From a virus: a stretch of 64,000 nt of DNA. Shown here in pieces: positions 32,900 to 40,257 of this stretch (position 1 is the first letter of the stretch; the number at the start of each line of letters is the position of its first letter). The notes below the pieces were generated by a model. The model was not told the origin of the DNA. It did not search any database and saw nothing but the letters and a program-made list of their open reading frames with translations. The stretch lies in IMG/VR virus record IMGVR_UViG_3300037502_002993, positions 62,001 through 126,000 of that record; one strand, written 5' to 3'. The translations under genes were made by a program, and so were the position numbers.

Positions 32900-33065
32900 G
32901 ATTTAGGTTTCCCTAATAGTCTACTCGGGTTCAAGACCCTTGTGTTACGTGAACCTCGACAATGTTCAAAAGGCTTGTCATGCACGCCGCACCGCCCCTA
33001 CCTCACAGGACTTTTAACGACGCACCTTAGAGCCAGGGGCTGGTTCGGCCACCCCTGGGTAAGAT
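32900..33065 (-). ncRNA. candidate omega-RNA upstream of iscB
   Basis: IscB omega-RNAs are encoded just 5' of the gene. This 166-bp stretch has no frame and contains, on the minus strand, a CCAGGGGTGGC/GCCCCTGG-type hairpin and a GC-rich GGGGCGGTGCGGCGTGCATG block, then leads into the iscB start. Its boundaries and guide cannot be fixed by eye. Its survival beside a truncated nuclease may mean the decay is recent. Confidence 0.45.
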
Positions 33066-33105
33066 CACCTAATGAACGGAGTCCCTGTTAGGGGACAGAG
33101 TCTGG

Positions 33106-33750
33106 TCAGCATTCCCGGAAGGGGACTCCAAGTTGATGGAGGGTGTTACTGACAATATCGCTAACCGTGCTCTTGGTGGTGTCATGACAAAGGGCCGTGT
33201 GGTTACCTGCCTTCTGCAATCGTTGCCGGGCAAACAGGTGACGCCTTTGATCGAGGGTTGTGTCATCTAAGACGTCCAACCGATTGATATCTTCCCGATC
33301 ACGAATCCGCTCACGGATGGTGGCGTTGTCCGCGTCCAGGTAGAGCGTCAGATTGGGAGGAACAATAGGTACCCACCCCAGGCCCTTTGGGGTAGTGTTA
33401 GCAATCAGGGTATCAAGTGTCGGGTTGTTGTCACCCTGATAGACATAGGTGGTATCGAGGTGACGGTCACTGATCACCCACCAGCCTTCATCCACTAGCG
33501 GTTTGATGACCTTGGTCAGGTGCTCCCACCGCTGGGCCTGCATGATAAGAATCTCCGTCTCAGGACACAGATCGGTGTAGCGAAACAGTAACGATCGGAT
33601 CTCCTCACCGAATGGGGTCCCTCCGGGTTCTTTGGTGAGGGTGGCCTTATGACCCAAGCTGTTTAGAGCATCTCTTAACGCCCTAGCAATAGTGGACTTA
33701 CCTACGCCATCCTGCCCTTCGATGATAATGAACCCACCTGATGGTGTCAT
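33106..33750 (-). CDS. tmk: thymidylate kinase
   Basis: 214 residues, the normal family size. Phosphorylates dTMP to dTDP. P-loop EGQDGVGKST (residues ~10-19), KEPGGTPFGEEIR (dTMP-binding loop with the conserved EPGG), and the DR-type motif ISDRHLDTTYVYQG (~93-106) followed by the lid region TIRERIRDREDINRLD. With dCTP deaminase it suggests the phage boosts the thymidylate supply. It lies between the iscB and omega-RNA elements, so this locus has collected insertions. Confidence 0.9.
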   Translation of the reverse strand: MTPSGGFIIIEGQDGVGKSTIARALRDALNSLGHKATLTKEPGGTPFGEEIRSLLFRYTDLCPETEILIMQAQRWEHLTKVIKPLVDEGWWVISDRHLDTTYVYQGDNNPTLDTLIANTTPKGLGWVPIVPPNLTLYLDADNATIRERIRDREDINRLDVLDDTTLDQRRHLFARQRLQKAGNHTALCHDTTKSTVSDIVSNTLHQLGVPFREC

Positions 33751-33782
33751 CCTACCTCCTTTGAATTAGCTGGACACAATTC

Positions 33783-34070
33783 GCAAAGAGCCTGCAAACT
33801 CGTCACCTCGGTGATTTGACACTTCCCTTCTTTTAAGAAGGGAATTCTTGCTTCATTGAACTGACTTACCTTCGGTAAGGAAGGCAGAGGCCACGTTCTC
33901 CACAAGCGTTTTACGAGTCCGTATGCCCTACGGCCTCTGCTAAAGTCACTGTATTTAGTGGCCTTATACCAGACTACGTCTGGAGATATCATTCACCCCC
34001 CTCCTTTAGGAGGGGGTTTTACGATCGCAATCGATAAAGATCCTGCAAGATCACCATCCTGGTGATATAA
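33783..34070. repeat. imperfect ~35-bp direct repeat flanking the IS605 remnant
   Basis: AGAGCCTGCAAACTCGTCAC then CTCGGTGAT at 33786-33815, and AGATCCTGCAAGATCACCAT then CCTGGTGAT at ~34040-34067, lie on either side of the remnant. IS605 elements make no target duplication, so this may be an older duplication into which the remnant inserted. Confidence 0.35.
33816..34022 (-). mobile_element. IS605-like remnant with omega-RNA copy C, tnpB lost
   Basis: On the minus strand: left-end-like TCGTAAAACCCCCTCC with hairpin (~33998-34016), about 50 bp of remnant, then the omega-RNA block (GCAGAGGCCGTAGGGCATAC, GGACTCGTAAAACGCTTGTG, TTACCGAAGGTAAGTC) and the right-end hairpin TTCCCTTCTT/AAGAAGGGAA ending in GTGTCAA at 33816. 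The whole is ~205 bp, MITE-like. The omega-RNA is closer to copy A than to the tnpB-linked copy. An 81-codon frame crosses it and is not a gene. Confidence 0.6.
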
Positions 34071-34091
34071 GTCTGAAAATGACTTCAATCC

Positions 34092-34132
34092 ACTGTTGAC
34101 ACTCCCCTTCTTAAATGACGGGGTTTTACGAC
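34092..34132 (-). mobile_element. IS605-like end-to-end scar (copy D)
   Basis: TCGTAAAACCCC of a left end is followed within 10 bp by AAGAAGGGGAGTGTCAA of a right end on the minus strand, with no omega-RNA between. Its outer flank GGTTGTGGTCGTAAAACCCC matches the flank GATTGCGATCGTAAAACCCC of the neighbouring remnant. Looks like an internally deleted element. Confidence 0.45.
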
Positions 34133-34160
34133 CACAACCGATAAAAAGAATACCACAATA

Positions 34161-34186
34161 GACAGCCCGCACTTAAGCGGGCTGTC
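34161..34186 (-). terminator. intrinsic terminator after the 34207-34620 gene
   Basis: GACAGCCCGC/GCGGGCTGTC 10-bp stem, followed on the minus strand by TATTGTGG and then TTCTTTTTATC. Confidence 0.7.
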
Positions 34187-34206
34187 GGAATGACGCTAAC
34201 GCACTA

Positions 34207-34620
34207 TCAGATCGCGTCAAACAGTTCCTGTACGGCCTTCATGGCTTTGTTGGTATCCGCCCGATTGGGCTCTTTCCAACTGGCCACAGCCCGCACGCTT
34301 TCTTCGCCCTTCTCCGGGGAGCGGTTGAAGAACAGATCCTGCTCCATGTAACCTACCTTGTAGGACAGGGAGAGTTCTTTACTCTCCCCGTTCTCACGGA
34401 AGTGATCGCGGGCCAGTTCACCGGCAGCAAGCACTGTACCGGAGAGAACCTCTTGGTTGTGCTTTTGCAGCTTCTTCACCTGCTCAAGCGTCAGACCCTC
34501 GGGCAGGGTGGCCTCATAGTAGTCATCACTGACGTCAATGGTACCGGTCTTGGCATTGACGGTCAGCTTGTCTTTGAGGCCGAACTTTTCTGCATGGGCT
34601 TGGGCTTTCAGTGTGGACAT
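34207..34620 (-). CDS. hypothetical protein, 137 aa
   Basis: MSTLKAQAHAEKFGLKDKLT with AAGGAGTAACTCCGCA before ATG. Soluble, charged helices, with one beta patch (KELSLSYKVGYM). No family recognised. Monocistronic: promoter motif 80 nt upstream, terminator downstream. The pattern suggests an abundant early protein, but the function is unknown. Confidence 0.6.
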   Translation of the reverse strand: MSTLKAQAHAEKFGLKDKLTVNAKTGTIDVSDDYYEATLPEGLTLEQVKKLQKHNQEVLSGTVLAAGELARDHFRENGESKELSLSYKVGYMEQDLFFNRSPEKGEESVRAVASWKEPNRADTNKAMKAVQELFDAI

Positions 34621-34699
34621 TGCGGAGTTACTCCTTACGGTTTAAGATTCCCAGTGCATGGGTTGAGGGACGTAGACCTTGTCTGCCACTCCCCAGAAT

Positions 34700-34713
34700 G
34701 ATCTAGGTGTCAA
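34700..34713 (-). promoter_or_regulatory. phage promoter-like motif (TTGACACCTAGATC)
   Basis: Best match to the TTNACACCTAKATC consensus on the minus strand, located between the terminator of one gene and the start of the 34207-34620 gene. Confidence 0.6.
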
Positions 34714-34730
34714 TTTTCTTGGGATAGGAC

Positions 34731-34762
34731 AAAAAAAGAACACCCCTCATCTCGTGAGGGGT
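34731..34762 (-). terminator. intrinsic terminator after the 34769-35260 gene
   Basis: ACCCCTCA/TGAGGGGT stem followed by GTTCTTTTTTTG on the minus strand. Confidence 0.75.
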
Positions 34763-34768
34763 TTCGGT

Positions 34769-35260
34769 TTAAGACGCCACGACGAACTTCGGGGAGTCGT
34801 CGATCATCAACATGTCATCCTTCAACGTGATGGTGTAGCTGACCCGAGTGAAGGCAATGCGCAATGCGTCGATCGCGCGTTCTTCTGTGGTGGGGATCAT
34901 CTCGCCTTTAAAATACTTGCAGAACGTGGCGTTTTCATGTCGTCCACTGTAGAACGTCCACAGGGTTTGGGCAAGTGCCGTGGGGCTGTCCCCCACTCGC
35001 ACAGCGCGCAGGGTCTTACGCTCAACCTCACTTCCTGAGGCGTTGGTGGTCACGTAGTGAATCTCAGCACGCTCCGGGGTAACGTCAACGACCACTTCCA
35101 GAAGCTTGCGGTGGGTGTTGATGATCAGGTCCTCACACTCTACTGCGCGCTTATAACACGCAGTGGTGCCTTTCAGGTGCTTGACCAACACCGAAAGAGT
35201 GAAGCGGCAGAACGGACGACTGGCATCAAGGGTGGGTTTGGCCTTAAGGAAATTAAACAT
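34769..35260 (-). CDS. hypothetical protein, 163 aa
   Basis: MFNFLKAKPTLDASRPFCRF with GGAGAGTC upstream. Alternating strands and helices, four cysteines scattered without a metal pattern. No family recognised. Monocistronic, with promoter motif and terminator. Confidence 0.6.
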   Translation of the reverse strand: MFNFLKAKPTLDASRPFCRFTLSVLVKHLKGTTACYKRAVECEDLIINTHRKLLEVVVDVTPERAEIHYVTTNASGSEVERKTLRAVRVGDSPTALAQTLWTFYSGRHENATFCKYFKGEMIPTTEERAIDALRIAFTRVSYTITLKDDMLMIDDSPKFVVAS

Positions 35261-35322
35261 AATGACTCTCCAAATCGCAATAGAGGGGATGAACGATAGC
35301 GGTCGCTCTTAGTCACGATCAG

Positions 35323-35336
35323 GATATAGGTGTGAA
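35323..35336 (-). promoter_or_regulatory. phage promoter-like motif (TTCACACCTATATC)
   Basis: Minus-strand copy of the consensus, 63 nt before the 34769-35260 gene. Upstream GATTCTA is shared with the copy at 22445. Confidence 0.6.
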
Positions 35337-35370
35337 AACGCGTAGAATCGCCATATTTACCATAACAGAT

Positions 35371-35396
35371 AAAAAAGAAACCCCCGTGTGAGGGGG
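35371..35396 (-). terminator. intrinsic terminator after the 35407-35967 gene
   Basis: CCCCC/GGGGG stem with a 5-nt loop followed by TTTCTTTTTT on the minus strand. Confidence 0.75.
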
Positions 35397-35406
35397 CTTC
35401 GATGTG

Positions 35407-35967
35407 TTATCTAGAAAGTGCCATTCCGATGGTGGCGTTGACTCGTGCCATTGCCATATGAAAACCCACTGGCATGCGAGTAGCCTTCACTTTACGCAGG
35501 AAGGCGTGTTCCTCACGATACGCTTCTTGTTCCCACTCGCTGTCCATGTAGTAATCAGCGTCCTTCTTCAGCCTTGACTTATCGATTTCCACGCCTTTCC
35601 AGTACATGTCAGAGATCTCCCCTCTGCTATCAAACGCCACAGTGAAATCCCCACGACGCCACTGGAACCAGTGAACAGTCTCGTGAAAGACACTCCCTGC
35701 ACGGAGTTTGGGATTACTGGTGTCGATGACAATAACGGGCACTTCTTTATCACCCTCCTTGATCACCGTGAACATAGCCGCCATCCCGGGTATGTCCGTG
35801 GCGTAGAGCTTCCCCCCGCAGCGCAGAAAGAGATGCAGGCGTGCGGCTTCCTCTGCATAAAGGGAAGCTAACGCACTCTCAACATTCGCCTTGTTGAAGA
35901 ACAGGCGATCAGCCACCATGACGTTAACGGTAAAACCACTAAGGGTGTAGGTGGTATCTTGAAACAT
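35407..35967 (-). CDS. putative small zinc metallopeptidase (HExxH)
   Basis: 186 residues. HETVHWFQW at ~95-103 is a zincin-type HExxH motif preceded by a hydrophobic helix start (LRAGSVF). The later WEQEAYREEHAF could supply the third ligand Glu. A preceding VPVIVIDTSN strand fits the edge strand seen in such folds. No signal peptide, so it would act in the cytoplasm or particle. The family cannot be named. The single motif could be chance, but the context is consistent. Confidence 0.5.
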   Translation of the reverse strand: MFQDTTYTLSGFTVNVMVADRLFFNKANVESALASLYAEEAARLHLFLRCGGKLYATDIPGMAAMFTVIKEGDKEVPVIVIDTSNPKLRAGSVFHETVHWFQWRRGDFTVAFDSRGEISDMYWKGVEIDKSRLKKDADYYMDSEWEQEAYREEHAFLRKVKATRMPVGFHMAMARVNATIGMALSR

Positions 35968-36026
35968 GAGGTGTACCCTTTTTGATTTTTAGAGGTTGGA
36001 TGGGACATCCCTGTCCCTGATGCAGG

Positions 36027-36239
36027 TTAGCCTTGGCGCATCTTCCAGGCCCAGGCGGCCACGGCAATGCCGCCGCCCACTGCCGTACCAAAAGCGGTAC
36101 CGGCGAGGAAGCCACGACGAGCCGACTTCTTCTTCTCTTTCGTTATGTTGACGTCATTGGCGACTTTTTCAGCAATTCCCTCGGCCAGTTTAGCAATGGT
36201 CTCATTGGACAGGGTATCGTTAGCGGTTTGTTCAGACAT
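36027..36239 (-). CDS. small tail-anchored membrane protein, 70 aa
   Basis: MSEQTANDTLSNETIAKLAE, a helical soluble part, a basic patch (KEKKKSARR), then one Gly/Ala-rich membrane segment (FLAGTAFGTAVGGGIAVAAW) and a short basic tail. The GxxxG spacing suggests oligomerisation. Promoter motif 56 nt upstream. Function unknown. Confidence 0.6.
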   Translation of the reverse strand: MSEQTANDTLSNETIAKLAEGIAEKVANDVNITKEKKKSARRGFLAGTAFGTAVGGGIAVAAWAWKMRQG

Positions 36240-36294
36240 GGTAGTGCTCCTAAAGGTTTTATGAGGTCCCGGAATGGGCTGAACTCACTAACAG

Positions 36295-36308
36295 GATATA
36301 GGTGTTAA
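36295..36308 (-). promoter_or_regulatory. phage promoter-like motif (TTAACACCTATATC)
   Basis: Minus-strand copy of the TTNACACCTAKATC consensus, serving the 70-residue membrane protein. The divergent Tad1-like gene begins 172 bp to the right. Confidence 0.6.
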
Positions 36309-36480
36309 AATGGTTCAATTCCGTGAAACACTAGGCTCTTTGATTATGTAGGCTGCACGAGAACATTTAGCGGAAATTAGAAATGGACCGTACTCTCGTT
36401 CTGGCCCTATTTCGTCTGACGAGGAGTTTATTCTAAGTAAAACCCATCTTCACACTTTCACCCAACAGAAGGAAACTCTC

Positions 36481-36876
36481 ATGCGTGAACTTCACGGCCA
36501 CAAAGTCAATCCCGCCAACGATACCGTGACTATTAAAGTCACTGATGAGCCCGGCCAGGGTGGTGCCAACCACCGTTATGAGATCTCTGGTTTTAATACC
36601 GAGACTAATGCGTCTCGGTTGGACCATGATGGTAACCGTCAGCAAGTCAACCTCCTGTTCCAGAATGGTCCCATTCCTGAGTTCGGCGTCAACGGTATCA
36701 CTCACGAGGTACTGTTGGCCATCCTAATTGACCGTTTGCAGGGTTTCCAGAACGGCCCCTATGCCTGTCGTGAAAACGCCCTTGCGTTAACGAAACTACA
36801 AGAAGCGCAAATGTGGCTCCAGTCCCGCACTCGCGAACGAATGACCAGGGGTGTAGAGGGAACTCACGAAAAATAG
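36481..36876 (+). CDS. Tad1/Acb2-family anti-defence nucleotide sponge (putative)
   Basis: 131 residues, plus strand, AAGGAAA 6 nt before ATG. The N-terminal half is beta-type (HKVNPANDTVTIKVTDEPGQ, GGANHRYEISGF). The C-terminal half matches the helical hairpin of the Acb2/Tad1 family: FQNGPIPEFGVNGITHEVLL, IDRLQGFQNGPYACRENALA, LTKLQEAQMWLQSRTRERMT, ending RGVEGTHEK. Tad1 proteins bind gcADPR signals of Thoeris and some also bind CBASS cyclic nucleotides, blocking the host alarm. It is isolated from neighbouring minus-strand genes, as accessory anti-defence genes often are. Ligand cannot be told from sequence. Confidence 0.7.
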   Translation: MRELHGHKVNPANDTVTIKVTDEPGQGGANHRYEISGFNTETNASRLDHDGNRQQVNLLFQNGPIPEFGVNGITHEVLLAILIDRLQGFQNGPYACRENALALTKLQEAQMWLQSRTRERMTRGVEGTHEK

Positions 36877-36950
36877 GTCCCTTCCAACACGGGAAGGCGC
36901 GAGGTCAGCCAGGCTAGAAGCTGAGGAAAAATTTAAACGCCCTTTTCTAG

Positions 36951-37115
36951 AATCCTTCTAGATACTCCGACAAACAGACCATTATCATCGTCACGAAAAA
37001 CAACGAACGCCTGGATATTCGCGATACGAACGATGTGGACTTCACGTTTGGCTTCATTAATTCTGATGCGTGGGAGTTCTACGTTGGTGATGACGACCCC
37101 CGTAACAATCGCTGA
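36951..37115 (+). pseudogene. C-terminal gene fragment, no start codon
   Basis: A 54-residue open frame with protein-like composition (DKQTIIIVTKNNERLDIRDT, then NDVDFTFGFINSDAWEFYVG and DDDPRNNR) but no ATG, GTG or TTG start with a ribosome site; it opens directly after TAG. Upstream lies a CCTTCC/GGAAGG hairpin following the Tad1-like gene. Likely the remains of a gene whose 5' part was lost. Use of a non-standard start cannot be excluded. Confidence 0.4.
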
Positions 37116-37128
37116 TGCTTACCCATGA

Positions 37129-37167
37129 CGACATACACGCCCTCCCATCCGGGAGGGCGCTATGCCG
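37129..37167. terminator. bidirectional hairpin with CGACATA/TATGCCG arms
   Basis: GCCCTCCC/GGGAGGGC stem between convergent genes, with the same outer arms as at 15435 and 26972. Confidence 0.65.
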
Positions 37168-37170
37168 CAT

Positions 37171-37512
37171 CTAGCGAAAGTCCACAAAGAGCTCCACTTG
37201 TCCTTCAGGGAGTGAGAGGTGAGTGAATGAATCAATGCGCTTGGGTCCTGAGGTATGGAAGGTAATACCGTAATGACGGCCAAACACCTCAAACCAGTGG
37301 GCATTGGTCCATGATGACACATCCCACTGTGGGAGGTGCACACTCAGTAGCTCCCTCAGCTGATGAAGGATACGAGTAACGTCCCGTGATACTATCACCA
37401 GCACTACCCTGTGGGGTGGGTCTTCCTTTACCCGTCCAGTGATGTAGCGGTAGATATCATCCACGATCTGCGGGGTCCCGTAACGAGGACGATAACGATC
37501 AGCTTGATTCAC
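37171..37512 (-). CDS. hypothetical protein, 113 aa
   Basis: GTG start (complementary to 37510-37512), seven nt after AAGGAG, giving MNQADRYRPRYGTPQIVDDI. Predicted alternating strand-helix protein (VVLVIVSRDVTRILHQLREL) with a C-terminal strand. No family recognised. It follows the portal-like gene by about 40 bp on the same strand but precedes it in coordinate, so it is downstream of the portal and probably co-transcribed. Confidence 0.55.
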   Translation of the reverse strand: MNQADRYRPRYGTPQIVDDIYRYITGRVKEDPPHRVVLVIVSRDVTRILHQLRELLSVHLPQWDVSSWTNAHWFEVFGRHYGITFHTSGPKRIDSFTHLSLPEGQVELFVDFR

Positions 37513-37554
37513 GACGGTACTCCTTAGTACCCTCACTTCAGTGAGGGCAATGTA

Positions 37555-40221
37555 TCAGGGTTTGGTTTCGTCATCCGTGTCGTCACCGGATTCCTCTTCA
37601 CCAGATTCCTCATCACCACTCTCTTCCTCTGGTGTTTCGTCCTCCTCTAGCTCACCGCCCTCCTCAGATTCCCCTTCCTCATCAAAAGAGACGTCGTCAT
37701 CGGCAACGTCTTCCTCCGGAGTGTCGTCATCCATACCGGCGGTATCGGAGAAGTCGTCACCACCCCCTGCGGCTTCTTCAAGCTTGGCTTTCTCCTCCTC
37801 CCATTTCTTACGCCGCTTGTCTACCGATTTCAGGTACTTCTGAATGGCCTTACCCACCGACCCCATCAGTCCATCCTGAATCTCCAACAGGTTAAAGCCC
37901 GGACGGGTAGGGCCTTCCATCTCAGTGAGCTGGGTCAGTTCAGGGAGGATGTTATTCTTCTCCATCCAGACCCGCATGTAGTAGCTACGGATTACCGCAA
38001 TGACGTTACGCACGGCGTCGGGTTCTGCGGCAAGCATCTCCGGTGTGAAAAGGTCTTCAGTGATGTGGGATTCCAACGCCCGGTCAAGCAGTTGGGCATG
38101 CTGTTCCAGTGCTACGAACTGAGCATCCTCTTTGGTGGTATCTGGAGACGGTAGAGAAAGTTCAATGGCATCAATAAATCCATCAATCAACTCTTCCCCG
38201 TCACCCTCCTGAGTAAAGACTTTACGCTGCTCTGGCGTCAGTTTGGTCTTATGCTCCTCTAAGGTCTTGGTAAGACTCTCCATGAGGATAGACGAATGCC
38301 GGATATAGAGCCGAACGAACTTTGTCAACCATTGACAGAACTGCTTCTGGCGCCGAATCACTCGACGGGCCAGCATCAGGTTATTATTGACCACTGAAGT
38401 AGCGAAGTCGGGAGACTGGGTGGGGTCTACCTGCTCAGGATTGAGCCCGTAAGATGAGATCTGCATGCGCCTTAAGCGGTCTTCAAGCTCAGGGTTTCCT
38501 GCCTGCACGTTAGTGGTGTAATCATCAAACTCCACTTTCGTGTTTGGGTAGTTATCCCCTTCTATGTTGATCTGAAAATCATACCCGGCTCGGTGCAGAT
38601 AATCCAATGTCTGACCTGGATCAGGACTTGCCAGTGGGAAGCCACGTGCAGAGGACTCAAGGATCAGGTTCTGGATGTCACTGATGTCTTTCTCAGGATC
38701 AAGCGAGTCAGCATCGGGACTAATGGAGACCCGCTTACGCCCAATGGCATTGCGCACCCCACTCATGGTGTCAGCAAACAGCAGCACACTGCGCATGGAG
38801 GCGATGATTTCCGTACGGGTCACCAGTGAGCGACCAATCCCGAACTGACTGTAGTCATACGCCATATAAACCACGAGTTCTTCCGGGATATAGATCAGTT
38901 GGGTCTGCTGTGCTTTCAATGCCCGGTAGAGCATGATCTCCTGGATCGCTTCCGTCATCCCCAGCGAGAACTCTTCCCGGTAGAGTCCGTTGCGCAGACG
39001 GTTCAGTAAGTCATTCTCCAGGATTTTAGAGTAGGCATTATTGATCTGCTCAATATCCATGTCACGGTTTCGTGTGACGCCACCAAACGCCTCTCGCGCT
39101 AGCTTAACAATATCACTGGCGTTATCGTTACCCGTCCCTTGATAGGTAGAGCGGATCTCATTGTAGTAATCCCGTGACCCATCCCGTACAACAGGGCGTG
39201 AGTTCTCATCCAGGAGAAGGAAGTACCCAACATGATCTTCCGGCTGTCCCGGAGTAAAGACCGGAATCACGGACTCTACGGGAAGCTTCATTACCAGGGG
39301 GTGCCCCACTGAGGGTCGGGACATGTACTCTTGGGGAACCACGGTGTGCGTGGGGGTGTTCGGGTGGTCCTTGTGATAGAGCTTATCGATCTCCTCAGGG
39401 GACAGACCTTTTGCCTGTGATTCTAGCCCCACAGACTGTAACTTCCGATTGTGTGCGGTAATGGTCTGAGAGATTACCTTTCCCCTCAGGCGCTTACGCA
39501 TGTTCGGGACTTTAAGGGTTTCGAAGTTATCAGAAACACGCAGGTGGGGAATGACATGGGACTTCCCCTCTCCTGAGTTCACTCTCACTCGCTCATCGTA
39601 ACGCTGGGTGTCGCTATAATGCTCCATCCCAACCCCAGGCGTTATCGAACTGCCAAGCAGCCCCAATGGCTGTCCTTTCTCAAAGCGTTGGATCACATGA
39701 CCAAATGCCTCGGTGCTCACATGTCGTGATCCAGCGTTAATGATCATATCGAGGTTGTTTTCAGGTAGGACGGCTTGAATGTAGGCCCCTTTCGTGAAAA
39801 GAATCTCGGTGAGCATGGCATCAAGTTTCTCATCAATGCGATACTCTTTCTTGAAATGGGTTTTCACCACTTCAAGAAAAGGACCGGCAATCTCTGAGTG
39901 GTACTCTCCCTCACGAATGGCAAAGCCGACATCAGCGGTGGAAAGATCCTTAGGGGAGAGGATACTTCCCACTAAGACCTGCTCTGCCAATTCAATATCA
40001 GGTAAGAGCTGATAAATGCCATCAATACTGGCCAGCTTCTGTCCCGTTTCTTTAGAGAGTCCTTCAAAAAGATCCTTACTGATATTAACCCGTCTGGCCT
40101 CAGCGGGCGCCTTGGGGTCATGGGGATCAACGGTAAGCTTTGACAGTAGGGCTTTGGTACTTTCTGGGGTTTTGCGCTCTACACTCAACCGACTGAATTG
40201 GCGCGTGGGTTTGCGGGCCAT
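37555..40221 (-). CDS. portal-like protein, 888 aa
   Basis: The portal ring is the entry gate for packaged DNA. Starts MARKPTRQFSRLSVERKTPE behind AGGAG. The core has features of large-phage portals: ELVVYMAYDYSQFGIGRSLV, then TRTEIIASMRSVLLFADTMS and VRNAIGRKRVSISPDADSLD, and a long C-terminal helical region with LMLARRVIRRQKQFCQWLTK. The last ~90 residues are extremely acidic, with a Glu/Asp/Ser-rich low-complexity tail (DEESGEEESGDD). An acidic tail this long is unusual and may contact DNA-binding partners. Assignment is by pattern only. Divergent from 40258-42399 with a ~36-bp gap. Confidence 0.6.
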   Translation of the reverse strand: MARKPTRQFSRLSVERKTPESTKALLSKLTVDPHDPKAPAEARRVNISKDLFEGLSKETGQKLASIDGIYQLLPDIELAEQVLVGSILSPKDLSTADVGFAIREGEYHSEIAGPFLEVVKTHFKKEYRIDEKLDAMLTEILFTKGAYIQAVLPENNLDMIINAGSRHVSTEAFGHVIQRFEKGQPLGLLGSSITPGVGMEHYSDTQRYDERVRVNSGEGKSHVIPHLRVSDNFETLKVPNMRKRLRGKVISQTITAHNRKLQSVGLESQAKGLSPEEIDKLYHKDHPNTPTHTVVPQEYMSRPSVGHPLVMKLPVESVIPVFTPGQPEDHVGYFLLLDENSRPVVRDGSRDYYNEIRSTYQGTGNDNASDIVKLAREAFGGVTRNRDMDIEQINNAYSKILENDLLNRLRNGLYREEFSLGMTEAIQEIMLYRALKAQQTQLIYIPEELVVYMAYDYSQFGIGRSLVTRTEIIASMRSVLLFADTMSGVRNAIGRKRVSISPDADSLDPEKDISDIQNLILESSARGFPLASPDPGQTLDYLHRAGYDFQINIEGDNYPNTKVEFDDYTTNVQAGNPELEDRLRRMQISSYGLNPEQVDPTQSPDFATSVVNNNLMLARRVIRRQKQFCQWLTKFVRLYIRHSSILMESLTKTLEEHKTKLTPEQRKVFTQEGDGEELIDGFIDAIELSLPSPDTTKEDAQFVALEQHAQLLDRALESHITEDLFTPEMLAAEPDAVRNVIAVIRSYYMRVWMEKNNILPELTQLTEMEGPTRPGFNLLEIQDGLMGSVGKAIQKYLKSVDKRRKKWEEEKAKLEEAAGGGDDFSDTAGMDDDTPEEDVADDDVSFDEEGESEEGGELEEDETPEEESGDEESGEEESGDDTDDETKP

Positions 40222-40257
40222 AATCTCATCAACTCCTACAGGACTTTGGGGTGCGTC

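Noticed and set aside
19215-33945. Three similar ~130-bp repeats as a CRISPR-like array
   Set aside because: Spacing is kilobases, not regular, and the copies match the IS605 right end.
33747-33992. 81-codon minus-strand frame
   Set aside because: Runs through the omega-RNA copy and IS605 remnant; its sequence is explained by those elements.
36384-36437. 17-codon frame upstream of the Tad1-like gene (possible leader peptide)
   Set aside because: Only a weak purine-rich site upstream and no attenuator-like structure following it.
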